Below are positions 35,530 to 43,495 of a DNA stretch of 64,000 nucleotides, in pieces. The DNA is from Raoultibacter phocaeensis (GTDB lineage Bacteria; Actinomycetota; Coriobacteriia; Coriobacteriales; Eggerthellaceae): NCBI RefSeq assembly GCF_901411515.1, contig NZ_CABDUX010000002.1, positions 1,550,001 to 1,614,000 on the forward strand, read 5' to 3'. The notes below the pieces were generated by a model. That model had not been told where the DNA came from. It worked only from the letters and a program-made list of their open reading frames with translations, and did no database searches. How positions within the stretch are numbered: position 1 is the first letter of the stretch; each line of letters opens with the position of its first letter. A program made the position numbers and the translations under genes.

Positions 35530-35587
35530 GATCTCCCCTTTCCTCGATGACTGCGGGCGCTGCCCGCATAAACCCCTTGGTGAAAAG

Positions 35588-36199
35588 CTACATTTCCTCG
35601 TGGCACGTATTGCATTCGAACACGTTTTCGTGATGGCACGACAGGCATTGCGCCTTCGCAGTATCTGCGACCGCTTCAGACGAATGCATCTTATGGCAAT
35701 CCGCACACGCGATTGCAGCATGGTTTTCAGTCTGGGGAAGAGCATGGGGGTTCTCGACGAGCCCTTGCGAATCGGCGAGCACCGTGCTTTCAGCCGTTTT
35801 CGCCGCGAGCTCTTCGAGGTTGTGGCACGACAGGCACAGGCCTTCGTCTACCTTCGTTTTCACAAGACGCTTCGGCATCGCCGATGAAGGCAGCGCTCCC
35901 TCGTGAGCGCTTGCAAGCGCCGTATCGTCTGCATGGCAGCTCGCACAGCTCTCGCCCTCGGCTTCATGCACCGCTGCCGGGTATCCCGCCGTAACCATCG
36001 AGGTTGCTTCGTCAGCGTGGCATGCGGAGCAATCGACATCCGCCGACCACGTGAATTCGACCTCCACCGGCGGCGCCTGTTCTTCCCGCTCCCTCTCGCT
36101 CGGCGCATGGGGCGCGCACCCCGTCGCCGCAAGCATAAGCACTGCCGAGGCGCATGCCACGCATAACGCGTACTGCGCCGTTCCCCTCAAACGCTTCAT
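35588..36199 (-). CDS. hexahaem cytochrome c lipoprotein
   Basis: 203 aa, AAAGG upstream of the ATG. Lipoprotein signal with Cys28 in LAATGC. Six CxxCH motifs start at Cys57, 85, 122, 165, 185 and 196, with extra His residues for second axial ligands. It probably carries electrons from the membrane quinone pool to the flavoprotein encoded downstream. First gene of the two-gene unit. Confidence 0.9.
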   Translation of the reverse strand: MKRLRGTAQYALCVACASAVLMLAATGCAPHAPSEREREEQAPPVEVEFTWSADVDCSACHADEATSMVTAGYPAAVHEAEGESCASCHADDTALASAHEGALPSSAMPKRLVKTKVDEGLCLSCHNLEELAAKTAESTVLADSQGLVENPHALPQTENHAAIACADCHKMHSSEAVADTAKAQCLSCHHENVFECNTCHEEM

Positions 36200-36323
36200 C
36201 TACCGACCTTTCCCCTTGGCCATGCAGCGAAACCGCTGAATGCGAGCGCTGCATGGCTCGCACGGACAGCTAATCGATCTGCGTTAACCGCTTCCCGCTC
36301 GAACGCATATCGTCCGTATCAAT

Positions 36324-36375
36324 GTTGTATAAAGTCATCAATACGTCGCCATTGTAGCACAGTTTGTTGTATAAA
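36324..36375 (-). promoter_or_regulatory. cytochrome/flavoprotein promoter with paired decamer repeats
   Basis: An extended -10 TGC-TACAAT on the minus strand at 36351-36359. Exact decamers GTTGTATAAA at 36324-36333 and 36366-36375 flank it, 42 bp apart (four helical turns). A related GTTATATATAAA lies at 36383. Likely sites for the divergent XRE regulator. Confidence 0.5.
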
Positions 36376-36392
36376 ATCCGTTGTTATATATA
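36364..36392 (+). promoter_or_regulatory. XRE regulator promoter
   Basis: TTGTTG (36364-36369), 17-nt spacer, TATATA (36387-36392), overlapping the second decamer repeat. Confidence 0.6.
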
Positions 36393-36397
36393 AAACA

Positions 36398-36417
36398 ATT
36401 CCCCAGTATGGGGGAAT
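36398..36417 (+). promoter_or_regulatory. inverted repeat covering the XRE start codon
   Basis: ATTCCCC and GGGGAAT, perfect 7-bp arms with a 6-nt loop. The right arm contains the purine-rich ribosome site and the first bases of the ATG at 36416, so it could block translation as RNA or bind the regulator as DNA. Confidence 0.45.
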
Positions 36418-36634
36418 GAATAAACGACTGCAGATAGTTTTAGGCACCCGCATCAAAGCGCTGCGCGCCGAAACAGGTTTAAGCCAAGAAAAGTTCGCGA
36501 ACAAGATCGACATGGATCGGACGTACTTCGCTTCGATCGAAACGGGCTATCGCAACGTCTCGCTTCACAATCTGAAAAAGATAGCCGACGGATTCGGCCT
36601 TACGCTTTCGGAACTGTTCGAAGGCGTGGAATAG
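36416..36634 (+). CDS. small XRE-family regulator (controller-protein-like)
   Basis: 72 aa, nothing but an HTH: RIKALRAETGLSQEKFANKI, DRTYFASIETGYRNVSLHNL, KKIADGFGLTLSELFEG. The length and sequence resemble restriction-modification controller (C) proteins, but no methylase or nuclease gene is nearby. It is divergent from the cytochrome/flavoprotein genes, so it is their probable regulator. Confidence 0.85.
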   Translation: MNKRLQIVLGTRIKALRAETGLSQEKFANKIDMDRTYFASIETGYRNVSLHNLKKIADGFGLTLSELFEGVE

Positions 36635-36721
36635 CCGCACAGTCTCTGGTAGCGTTCCTGCCCGAACAATCCGAGTGCGCCTTAGCTGCTCGATCGGGCA
36701 ATCCGGGCGAGCATGGTGGCC

Positions 36722-37708
36722 CTACTCGCCAACCACCTGTACATGCTGCTCTTTCGGAATATCCCAAACATACGGTTCTTGCGCGTCGAGATCGTGCGCG
36801 AACAGATCGATCATGCATATCTGGCTGTTATCGTAGGTCCTGAAGCAGTAGCGGCCGGTTTCGCAGAACATGATGGAAGAATGCTGCGTGTAATCGACTC
36901 CGTGATCGGTGGCGACGCTTCCTTTGGGTATGTCGACTGTTGAGAGGAGATGGACGATAGCAGTCATCGCATCCGCTTCGTTCTCGGATGCGAGCGCGGT
37001 TTTCTTACCAAAGAGCACACGCAAGAACCGAGAGGGCGGGGTGTAATCTCCCGGGAGTCCGAACGTGCCGGATCCCTGCCCGAATTGCGTAAACGATACG
37101 CCATCGAGAACAAGGGGCTTTGTCGGATTCGGATTCACGCCGATGTAGTTGCGAATATTGGTCACATGCCACGGGAATTCAGGGGCGTTCGACATGACGC
37201 CGAGCGGGTTGTCGTAGATCTGGATGCCGTCTTCGACCGGTTCGATCACCGCTGTTCTGCCCGAAGCGTCGGTGATGATCCAGTGAAGCGGCGGGGTCAG
37301 ACCGAGCAATTGGATGGGGATATCGACAACCCGAGCCCCCGAAAGCCCCGCGATTGCCTCTTCGGTCGTAGCGAATGCGGATAGCAACCAAAACACCACT
37401 TCGTGAGGAGCGAGGTTGACCGCATCTCTTGCAGCTTCCGATTCGTAGTAAGCGAACCCCGAGAAGTAGAGCGCAGCGCAACAGAGTCCTTTTTCGTTCA
37501 CCCCGTCTGCAAAAACAAACTCCTTGTCGTTGCGCGCGAGCCCTGCGAAGGCGTAGGCCGTTTCGCGCTCGACGCCATCGACTTCGGCTTTCCATCGATA
37601 CGCCCGGGGAATGAGAACGGCATCGGGATCCAAGACGAATGCGAAATCCATCGTCCGCGCAAGGGCGTTTGCCTGCGTTTTGTCTTTGTAGGTGAAACTC
37701 GTACACAT
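36722..37708 (-). CDS. choloylglycine hydrolase family amidase (BSH/PVA-like)
   Basis: 328 aa. The start is fixed by the family: MCTSF places the Ntn nucleophile at Cys2 after Met removal; a longer frame to 37795 would bury it. Residues aligning with bile salt hydrolase catalytic ones: Cys2, Arg18, Asp21, the Asn in GVMSNAP (Asn175 position) and Arg in SRFLRVLF (Arg228 position). At the position of BSH Asn82 (LNFP) this protein has Tyr (LYFSG), as in penicillin V acylases. No export signal. Bile salts, penicillins or N-acyl amines are all possible substrates. Confidence 0.85.
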   Translation of the reverse strand: MCTSFTYKDKTQANALARTMDFAFVLDPDAVLIPRAYRWKAEVDGVERETAYAFAGLARNDKEFVFADGVNEKGLCCAALYFSGFAYYESEAARDAVNLAPHEVVFWLLSAFATTEEAIAGLSGARVVDIPIQLLGLTPPLHWIITDASGRTAVIEPVEDGIQIYDNPLGVMSNAPEFPWHVTNIRNYIGVNPNPTKPLVLDGVSFTQFGQGSGTFGLPGDYTPPSRFLRVLFGKKTALASENEADAMTAIVHLLSTVDIPKGSVATDHGVDYTQHSSIMFCETGRYCFRTYDNSQICMIDLFAHDLDAQEPYVWDIPKEQHVQVVGE

Positions 37709-37932
37709 GGCAGCCAACCAATCGTTCGATTTGCATTCATGCCATGATGAACCCGAACCACGCTTGAGCGCGCATTCGTAGGTGCATCGTGTCACGGCTG
37801 AAACCGAATCGTTTGGTCGACGTTCGAGCTTCTACATGTGGGTGCGTTGTGTGTTAAAGGCCAAACGGGGCCGCGGGATTGCCTCGAAAAGCCGCTGCCC
37901 AGCAGTCTCCGCCCGCCACGCTCAAATCTGCG

Positions 37933-38997
37933 CTACACGTTGAACTTGAAGTGCATAACATCGCCGTCGGCGACTACGTATTCCTTACCCTCTTGGCGGA
38001 GCTTGCCCGCCGCACGGCAGCCCGCTTCGCCGTTGTACTCTACGTAGTCGTCGAAGCTCGCGGTTTCCGCTTTGATGAAGCCGCGCTCGAAATCGGTATG
38101 GATGACGCCCGCCGCCTGCGGCGCTTTCGCGCCGATGGGGATGGTCCATGCGCGCGATTCGGTCTCGCCGCTCGTGAAGAACGATTGCAGGCCCAAAAGT
38201 CGGTACGCCTCGCGCACGAGCCGGACGAGACCGCTTTCCTCAAGGCCCATGGCCTCCAGGTACTCCTTCGCCTCTTCGGCATCGAGCTCGGCCAAGTCGG
38301 CCTCGACTTTCGCGCAGATGGGAACAGGCGCGGTGCCGTCGATTTCGGGGAGATCGGACGTCAACTGGTCCTCGTCGACATTGGCGATGTAGAGCATGGG
38401 CTTGACCGTAAGCAAATGCAGGTCGTAGATGCTCGCGCGTTCCTCGTCGGTGAGATCCATGCGAGCGACGCGGTGGCCCTCGTTGAGCCCCTCGAACACC
38501 TTCTTCGCCGTTGCGAGCTTAAGCGCGGCAGCCTTATCGCGCTTCGCCTCTTTCTCAAGGCGCGGCAGCGCTTTTTCCACCGTAGCCAAATCGGCCAGGA
38601 TCAGTTCGGTCTTGATGGTCTCGACATCGCTTTGCGGATCGACTTTGCCCGAGACGTGCACGACGTCCGGATCGCTGAAGAAGCGCACGACTTCGCAAAT
38701 CGCATCGGTCTCGCGGATGTTGGCCAGGAACTGGTTTCCGAGACCCTCCCCCTGCGAGGCACCCGCTACCAACCCTGCAATATCGACGAACTCCACCGTC
38801 GCCGGCACAAGACGCGCCGGATTGTCGATCTTCGCGAGCGCATCGAGGCGCGCATCGGGCACCGGAACGACGCCCACGTTGGGCTCGATCGTGGCGAACG
38901 GGTAGTTGGCGGCAAGGCCGCCCTTGTTGGTAAGCGCGGTGAACAGCGTCGATTTGCCCACGTTGGGCAGGCCGACGATTCCGATGGATAACGACAT
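37933..38997 (-). CDS. ychF: ribosome-binding ATPase/GTPase YchF
   Basis: 354 aa, GAAGGAG before the ATG. OBG-family P-loop [11 protein letters not shown], Switch-II DIAGLV, a G4 variant (NVDE in [10 protein letters not shown]) that favours ATP, coiled-coil insertion and C-terminal TGS domain ([22 protein letters not shown]). Binds 70S ribosomes; linked to oxidative stress in other bacteria. Confidence 0.95.
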   Translation of the reverse strand: MSLSIGIVGLPNVGKSTLFTALTNKGGLAANYPFATIEPNVGVVPVPDARLDALAKIDNPARLVPATVEFVDIAGLVAGASQGEGLGNQFLANIRETDAICEVVRFFSDPDVVHVSGKVDPQSDVETIKTELILADLATVEKALPRLEKEAKRDKAAALKLATAKKVFEGLNEGHRVARMDLTDEERASIYDLHLLTVKPMLYIANVDEDQLTSDLPEIDGTAPVPICAKVEADLAELDAEEAKEYLEAMGLEESGLVRLVREAYRLLGLQSFFTSGETESRAWTIPIGAKAPQAAGVIHTDFERGFIKAETASFDDYVEYNGEAGCRAAGKLRQEGKEYVVADGDVMHFKFNV

Positions 38998-39478
38998 GAA
39001 GCTGGCTCCTTCTACGATAGCAAGAAGCCATTATAGTGGATTTCTCGTTTCTGAGTGAGGAAGCCTCGGATTCTACCTTGGGCGAGCACGTCTGAACCAT
39101 CGGATCGAAGCGGCCTATCGACTGAGGCGTCCCGTTCAGACGGTGCTGCAGACACTCCTCGCCTCTGACCAACCTGGGTTAGGTGGAGCCCAAGCAAGCT
39201 TCGCCCCTGACGAAGCCATACATTCTTGCCAAACCGTCGAGTGCCAACCATCGAAGTGCCGATTTCGCGCGAAACTTCTGTTGCACCCAATCGAGATTCG
39301 ATACGGGCCAACCGTTCGGAACAAAAAAGAAGCCACGGGTCGGACTCCGCGGCTTCAAAGCCATCATACGCTCGAATCGGCGGATAGCCGCATTCGCTTA
39401 CCCATACGTAACGCCGCCGTAATCCTTAAGGCATCGCAGCGAAGCGCGTACGATGAAAAGCGCTGCCGCCGCAACCGA
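38998..39478. other. 481-bp intergenic region
   Basis: Lies between the ychF start and the response-regulator stop on the same strand. Contains the ychF upstream region and the response-regulator terminator (listed). The small ORFs here overlap that terminator or lack ribosome sites, so I call no gene. Confidence 0.55.
39323..39356 (-). terminator. terminator of the sensor-regulator genes
   Basis: GAAGCC...GGCTTC stem with inner CGG/CCG pairs, followed on the minus strand by TTTTTT (39323-39328). Classic Rho-independent form. Confidence 0.85.
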
Positions 39479-40213
39479 TCAGGAATCTTCTCTGCTCTCG
39501 AACAGCGAGCGGTCCGCAATCTTGTAGCCGACGCGCCACACGGTCATGAGGTAGCGAGGCTTCGAGGGGTCGTCCTCGATCTTCTCCCTGATCTTGCGTA
39601 CGAACACGGTTACGCTGTTCGGATCGGTCGCATCCTTGTCGCCCCACACATGCTCCATGATCTGGTCGCGCGTGAACACGCTGCCGGGATCGGAAGCGAG
39701 CAGTTCCAAAAGCTCGAATTCGCGCGACGACAGCGACACGGGCTTGCCGCGCAGAAACACCTCGTAGCGACCGAACAGAAGCTCGAGATCGCCGACCTGG
39801 TAGGATTTGTGCTTCTTGGGCGAAATGGCGCGCTCGGGTTCGGAAGCAGTCCCCTTTCTGCGCAGATGAGCCTTAACGCGCATCGAAAGCTCCTCGGGTT
39901 GAAAGGGTTTGACGAGGTAATCGTCGGCGCCCATCTTGAACCCGATGCCCTTATCGACGATATCGCCCTTCGCCGACAAAAACATGATCGGAATCTTCCT
40001 GCCTTCGCTGCGGATGATCTCGCAGATGTCGTAGCCGTTCGTATCGGGCAGCATCACGTCGAGTATCAGAAAGTCGGGACGCTCGGCTCGCAGCATGACA
40101 AGGCCTTCGGCCCCGTTCGCAGCGCAGCAGTACTCGTATCCGTCGCGCTCGACTATCTGCCCGATAAGAACCTGAAGGCTCTCATCGTCGTCTATCAGCA
40201 TAACCTTAGTCAT
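39479..40213 (-). CDS. OmpR-family response regulator
   Basis: 244 aa from the ATG at 40213, GGAGGTGCACG upstream and 8-bp overlap with the kinase gene. Receiver domain with acidic pocket (LIDDDES), phospho-Asp in FLILDVMLPD, Lys in YLVKPFQ; winged helix with SSREFELLELL and FTRDQIMEHVWG...VFVRKIREKI. Partner of the kinase just upstream and probably a regulator of the dmsAB/torD genes. Confidence 0.95.
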   Translation of the reverse strand: MTKVMLIDDDESLQVLIGQIVERDGYEYCCAANGAEGLVMLRAERPDFLILDVMLPDTNGYDICEIIRSEGRKIPIMFLSAKGDIVDKGIGFKMGADDYLVKPFQPEELSMRVKAHLRRKGTASEPERAISPKKHKSYQVGDLELLFGRYEVFLRGKPVSLSSREFELLELLASDPGSVFTRDQIMEHVWGDKDATDPNSVTVFVRKIREKIEDDPSKPRYLMTVWRVGYKIADRSLFESREDS

Positions 40214-41906
40214 CGTGCACCTCCGCATGCCGCTTCGCAGGCAGCACCACGCGAAACGTGCTGCCGCACCCGAGCTCGCTTTCAACCGACACCGATCCTT
40301 CGAGCATCGCCGCAAGATCCTTCACGAGCGAAAGCCCGAGGCCGCTTCCGCCGTAACGGCGCACCGTCGACATGTTCTCCTGCGCGAACCGCTCGAAAAT
40401 GAGCTCTTGCTTGTCCGCAGGAATGCCGATGCCGGTATCGGCCACGTCCATGGTCACGGTCGCCGAACTCTCGTCATAGGCAACGTTCACCTCGACCGAC
40501 CCTTCCTCTGGGGTGAATTTTATCGCATTGCTCACCAGATTGACGAGTATGCGGCGCACCTTTTCCCAATCGGATTCGATCAAGGGAACATCGGGGGCAA
40601 CGCGCGTCGTAAGCGCGATGCGCTTTTTCAACGCGAGCGATTCGCTCGACGCCTCAACCATGCCCACCACATCGTTCAAGTCCACGAGTTCGAGGTTGAG
40701 CTTTTCCGATCCCGCTTGGATACGCGCGGTCTCGAGCACGTTGTCCACCATTTCAAGCAGGATGCGGCCGTTCTTGTCGATTTCCTCGAGCTGTTTTGCA
40801 GCGAGCGCATTATCGGAGGAAACGCTATCGGCCATGAGGTCGGTGAACGCGAGAATCGAGGTGAGCGGCGTGCGCAGCTCATGGCTCACGATGGCGAGGA
40901 AATCGGATTTGTACTGGTTTTCGCGCTTGAGCTTGTCGTTGATCTTCTCAACGTGGGCGCGCTGCCGCTCGAGCTCTTCGTTGGCGGCGGAAAGCTGCAC
41001 TGTGCGCTCGTCCACCTCGGATTCGAGGTTCGCATACAACGATGAAAGGCTCTGAGCCATATCATTGAACTGGTCGAACAACGCATCCAGCTCGCGCGAC
41101 GCATAGACGGGCCTCAGTGTTCCCTCCGATTCGGGAGGCTCGCTCGGCGTGCCGTCCGACATCTTGGCGAACGAACGGCGCAGGCTTTCAAGCGGATTGG
41201 TGATGAGGCGCGTGAGCACGAAGTAGATGATCACCGCCATGCAGAGCATCGCCGCGAGAAAGAACAGGACATTGGTTACGATGGCCGTGCGCATGTTCGC
41301 AAACGACGTCTCGGTGGGCACCACGACGCTCACGGCACCCGCAACATCCCCGGTTTCCCAGCCCTCTTTCGCATATCCGGTGGGATCGATCTCGCCCTCT
41401 GGCTTTCCATGGCACTCGGTGCAGTGCTCGGTCACCTTCATGGCGGACACGTAGCGAAACACCGTTCCGTCTTCCGTCTCGTCGAACCCGTAGTATTCCT
41501 CGGTTCCCGATCCGTCGGAAAACGCGGAGAGTGCCGCAAGCTCGTAGTCGTTCGGCTCGTTGTGGAAGTTGCGCGGCACGGTGTTCGTAAAGCGGATCGC
41601 GTAATCGTTGTCCTTCGAGAAGAACGCCGCGACCGATTTGCCCGCGATCGCGCAATGGAGGCCCTTGTACTCGTATTCGCCGTCGGACGTGTAGTTGATC
41701 GTATCCTGGTTGATCGAGATGAACTCCCAGACCGCATTCATCTCTTCAACGAGCACCCGCGCCTCGTCGAGCAGCACCGATTCGGTCGCCTGTTTCTGCG
41801 ATTCATAGGTCCAGAGAATATCGACGGCGAGCAGGATGAGAAGCACGACCGTCAGAAGGCCGATGATCTTAGTCTTCAAGCTCACAGTGGGTTTCTGCCC
41901 GGCCAT
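40206..41906 (-). CDS. sensor histidine kinase with c-haem motif in the sensor (DUF3365-like)
   Basis: 566 aa from the ATG at 41906 (GAAGGGGA upstream); the open frame continues upstream only through torD antisense sense-overlap. TM1 ~12-32 and TM2 ~207-230 bound an extracytoplasmic domain carrying one CxxCH (Cys162, CTECHGKPEGE), as in DUF3365/Tll0287-like haem sensors. HAMP, coiled coil, HisKA with His342 in SHELRTPL and HATPase_c (NLVSNAIKFTPEEG; DTGIGIP; GGSGLGLS) follow. A covalently bound haem would let it sense redox state or gas. Confidence 0.9.
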   Translation of the reverse strand: MAGQKPTVSLKTKIIGLLTVVLLILLAVDILWTYESQKQATESVLLDEARVLVEEMNAVWEFISINQDTINYTSDGEYEYKGLHCAIAGKSVAAFFSKDNDYAIRFTNTVPRNFHNEPNDYELAALSAFSDGSGTEEYYGFDETEDGTVFRYVSAMKVTEHCTECHGKPEGEIDPTGYAKEGWETGDVAGAVSVVVPTETSFANMRTAIVTNVLFFLAAMLCMAVIIYFVLTRLITNPLESLRRSFAKMSDGTPSEPPESEGTLRPVYASRELDALFDQFNDMAQSLSSLYANLESEVDERTVQLSAANEELERQRAHVEKINDKLKRENQYKSDFLAIVSHELRTPLTSILAFTDLMADSVSSDNALAAKQLEEIDKNGRILLEMVDNVLETARIQAGSEKLNLELVDLNDVVGMVEASSESLALKKRIALTTRVAPDVPLIESDWEKVRRILVNLVSNAIKFTPEEGSVEVNVAYDESSATVTMDVADTGIGIPADKQELIFERFAQENMSTVRRYGGSGLGLSLVKDLAAMLEGSVSVESELGCGSTFRVVLPAKRHAEVHDD

Positions 41907-41961
41907 CGCTTCCCCTTCCCTCTCGCTATGATGCCTCCGCCCTCGTTTCTGCCTCCCGCGC

Positions 41962-42732
41962 TTACTCGGCAAGCAGGTAGGACGCCTCGTCGATCGCCTC
42001 GGTCGCCTGCGCGCCGAGCGCGTGCGCGAGCGAATCGATACTCGCCTGCGCGATGCCCGCAACACTACGATAGAACGGCTCTTTCGCCTGCGTTCGCACG
42101 TTTTCGAGATAGACGGGCGCAAACACGAGCAGATGGTCGGAAAGAAACGCGCGCGCATCGGACAGGGCGCGCGCAGCTTCGCCGTCCGCCGCAGCGGTCG
42201 CGCCTTCGCACGAGCCATCCGCACCGCTTTCAGCATCCCCCGACGCTTCGCTGCCTGCGCCCTCTTCGGCAACAACACCCAAAAGATGCGCGAGGAACGA
42301 AAACTCGTAACCGATATGGTCATCGGGCGTGTTGCCCTGCTTGGGAACCTGCACGCCGTGCGCATGGTACGCTTTCCTGACTTCGAGCGTCGTAGGCCCG
42401 AACATCGTGCGGTCATCGGTACGGTACACCGATTCGTACGGGGAAGTATGACTCGTGCTGATCATGTGGAACAGATACGTGTAGTCGCGCTTTACCCCCG
42501 TTGCAAAACCGTCTCGTCCGCGCACGTCCGCCTCGGCCAGAATGTCGAAAAGCTTTGCCGCATCTTCGGGGGCAACCGACGAAAACGGCTCTTCACGCAG
42601 AAGCTCACGCTGGTCGATAAGGCGATCGAGCGTCTCTTGATCAGGGTTTTCGGTGAACAGAAGCGAGCAGAATTCGCAGAGCACGCAATACGCCTGCGCC
42701 GTCTCGCTCGAAAGACGTAGTTCGCTGTCCAT
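41962..42732 (-). CDS. TorD/DmsD-type molybdoenzyme chaperone
   Basis: 256 aa, GAGAGGAAACCC before the ATG. All-helical fold with EDAAKLFDIL, YTYLFHMISTSHTSPYESVY and DHIGYEFSFLAHLLG, typical of the TorD family that protects Tat-exported molybdoenzymes during cofactor insertion. An Ala/Glu/Gly-rich insertion near residues 155-185 is unusual. It is in the same gene run as dmsAB. Confidence 0.85.
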   Translation of the reverse strand: MDSELRLSSETAQAYCVLCEFCSLLFTENPDQETLDRLIDQRELLREEPFSSVAPEDAAKLFDILAEADVRGRDGFATGVKRDYTYLFHMISTSHTSPYESVYRTDDRTMFGPTTLEVRKAYHAHGVQVPKQGNTPDDHIGYEFSFLAHLLGVVAEEGAGSEASGDAESGADGSCEGATAAADGEAARALSDARAFLSDHLLVFAPVYLENVRTQAKEPFYRSVAGIAQASIDSLAHALGAQATEAIDEASYLLAE

Positions 42733-42795
42733 GGGTTTCCTCTCGTTTCGGGCATCGGCCGCAGGACGAGCTGCGCCGCCTTCGCATGATACGCG

Positions 42796-42831
42796 AAACG
42801 GCGGATTCGCGAAAGTCGGAATCCGCCGTTT
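42796..42831 (-). terminator. perfect 13-bp hairpin between dmsB and torD
   Basis: AAACGGCGGATTC/GAATCCGCCGTTT with a 10-nt loop, 44 bp beyond the dmsB stop. It may attenuate read-through into torD and the two-component genes or protect the dmsAB mRNA. Confidence 0.6.
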
Positions 42832-42874
42832 GCTCGCGTGCTACCGTCCGACAATCGCGGACGGCAGAGGGAAT

Positions 42875-43483
42875 CTAGTGGCTGATCTCGATCGGGTTCA
42901 AGATCTCGCCGCCTTTTTCGGCGTCGCGATGCAGCCCGATGACCACGTTCGCCGCCGTCGAATCGGCGAGGGTGCCGATCTCGGAGTTGTCGCCGTACTT
43001 CTCGCGAAGCTCCTCGATCTTGCCGAACTCAAGCGCGCGCACCGGGCACGCCTTGGCGCAGACCGGATCGGGCACTCCCTCGGCGTTCTCGTCGCTGCAG
43101 AGCACACACTTGTGCGACAGGCCGTCCGCAAGCTGGACCGGATGATTGTACGGGCAGCTCTTCTCGCACGTCATGCACCCGATGCAGACTTCCTTATCGT
43201 TGTTGACGATGCCCGTCTCGGGGTCTTTCGCCATGGCGCCGGTCGGGCAGTTCGAAACGCACGCCGGGTTATCGCAGTGGTTGCAGGTGAGCGAGGTGTA
43301 GTAGGTGAACGCCGTCGAGGTGTACGCCCCGTCATCGCCCTTGGCCCACTCGCCGCCGCCGAATTCCCATACCTTGCGGAACTTCTGCGGCACCTCGAGA
43401 TCGTTGCGGTCGAAGCACGCCGTCATGCACGCCTTGCAGCCGGTGCAGATGTCGGTGTTGACATAGAATCCGTATTGGTCCAT
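42875..43483 (-). CDS. DmsB-like 4Fe-4S electron-transfer subunit
   Basis: 202 aa, AAGGGGG before the ATG. Four Cys clusters of the dimeric ferredoxin type: CTGCKACMTAC, CNHCDNPACVSNCP, CIGCMTCEKSCP and CVLC...CAKACP. Carries electrons to the molybdopterin subunit encoded 12 bp upstream. Confidence 0.95.
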   Translation of the reverse strand: MDQYGFYVNTDICTGCKACMTACFDRNDLEVPQKFRKVWEFGGGEWAKGDDGAYTSTAFTYYTSLTCNHCDNPACVSNCPTGAMAKDPETGIVNNDKEVCIGCMTCEKSCPYNHPVQLADGLSHKCVLCSDENAEGVPDPVCAKACPVRALEFGKIEELREKYGDNSEIGTLADSTAANVVIGLHRDAEKGGEILNPIEISH

Positions 43484-43495
43484 TGGTTAGCCCCC

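Noticed and set aside
36416-36634. Controller of a restriction-modification system
   Set aside because: No methyltransferase or endonuclease gene adjoins; the divergent reductase genes explain it better.
41907-42416. N-terminal extension of the sensor kinase
   Set aside because: Arg-rich shadow of the torD gene; real start at 41906 has a ribosome site and leads directly into TM1.
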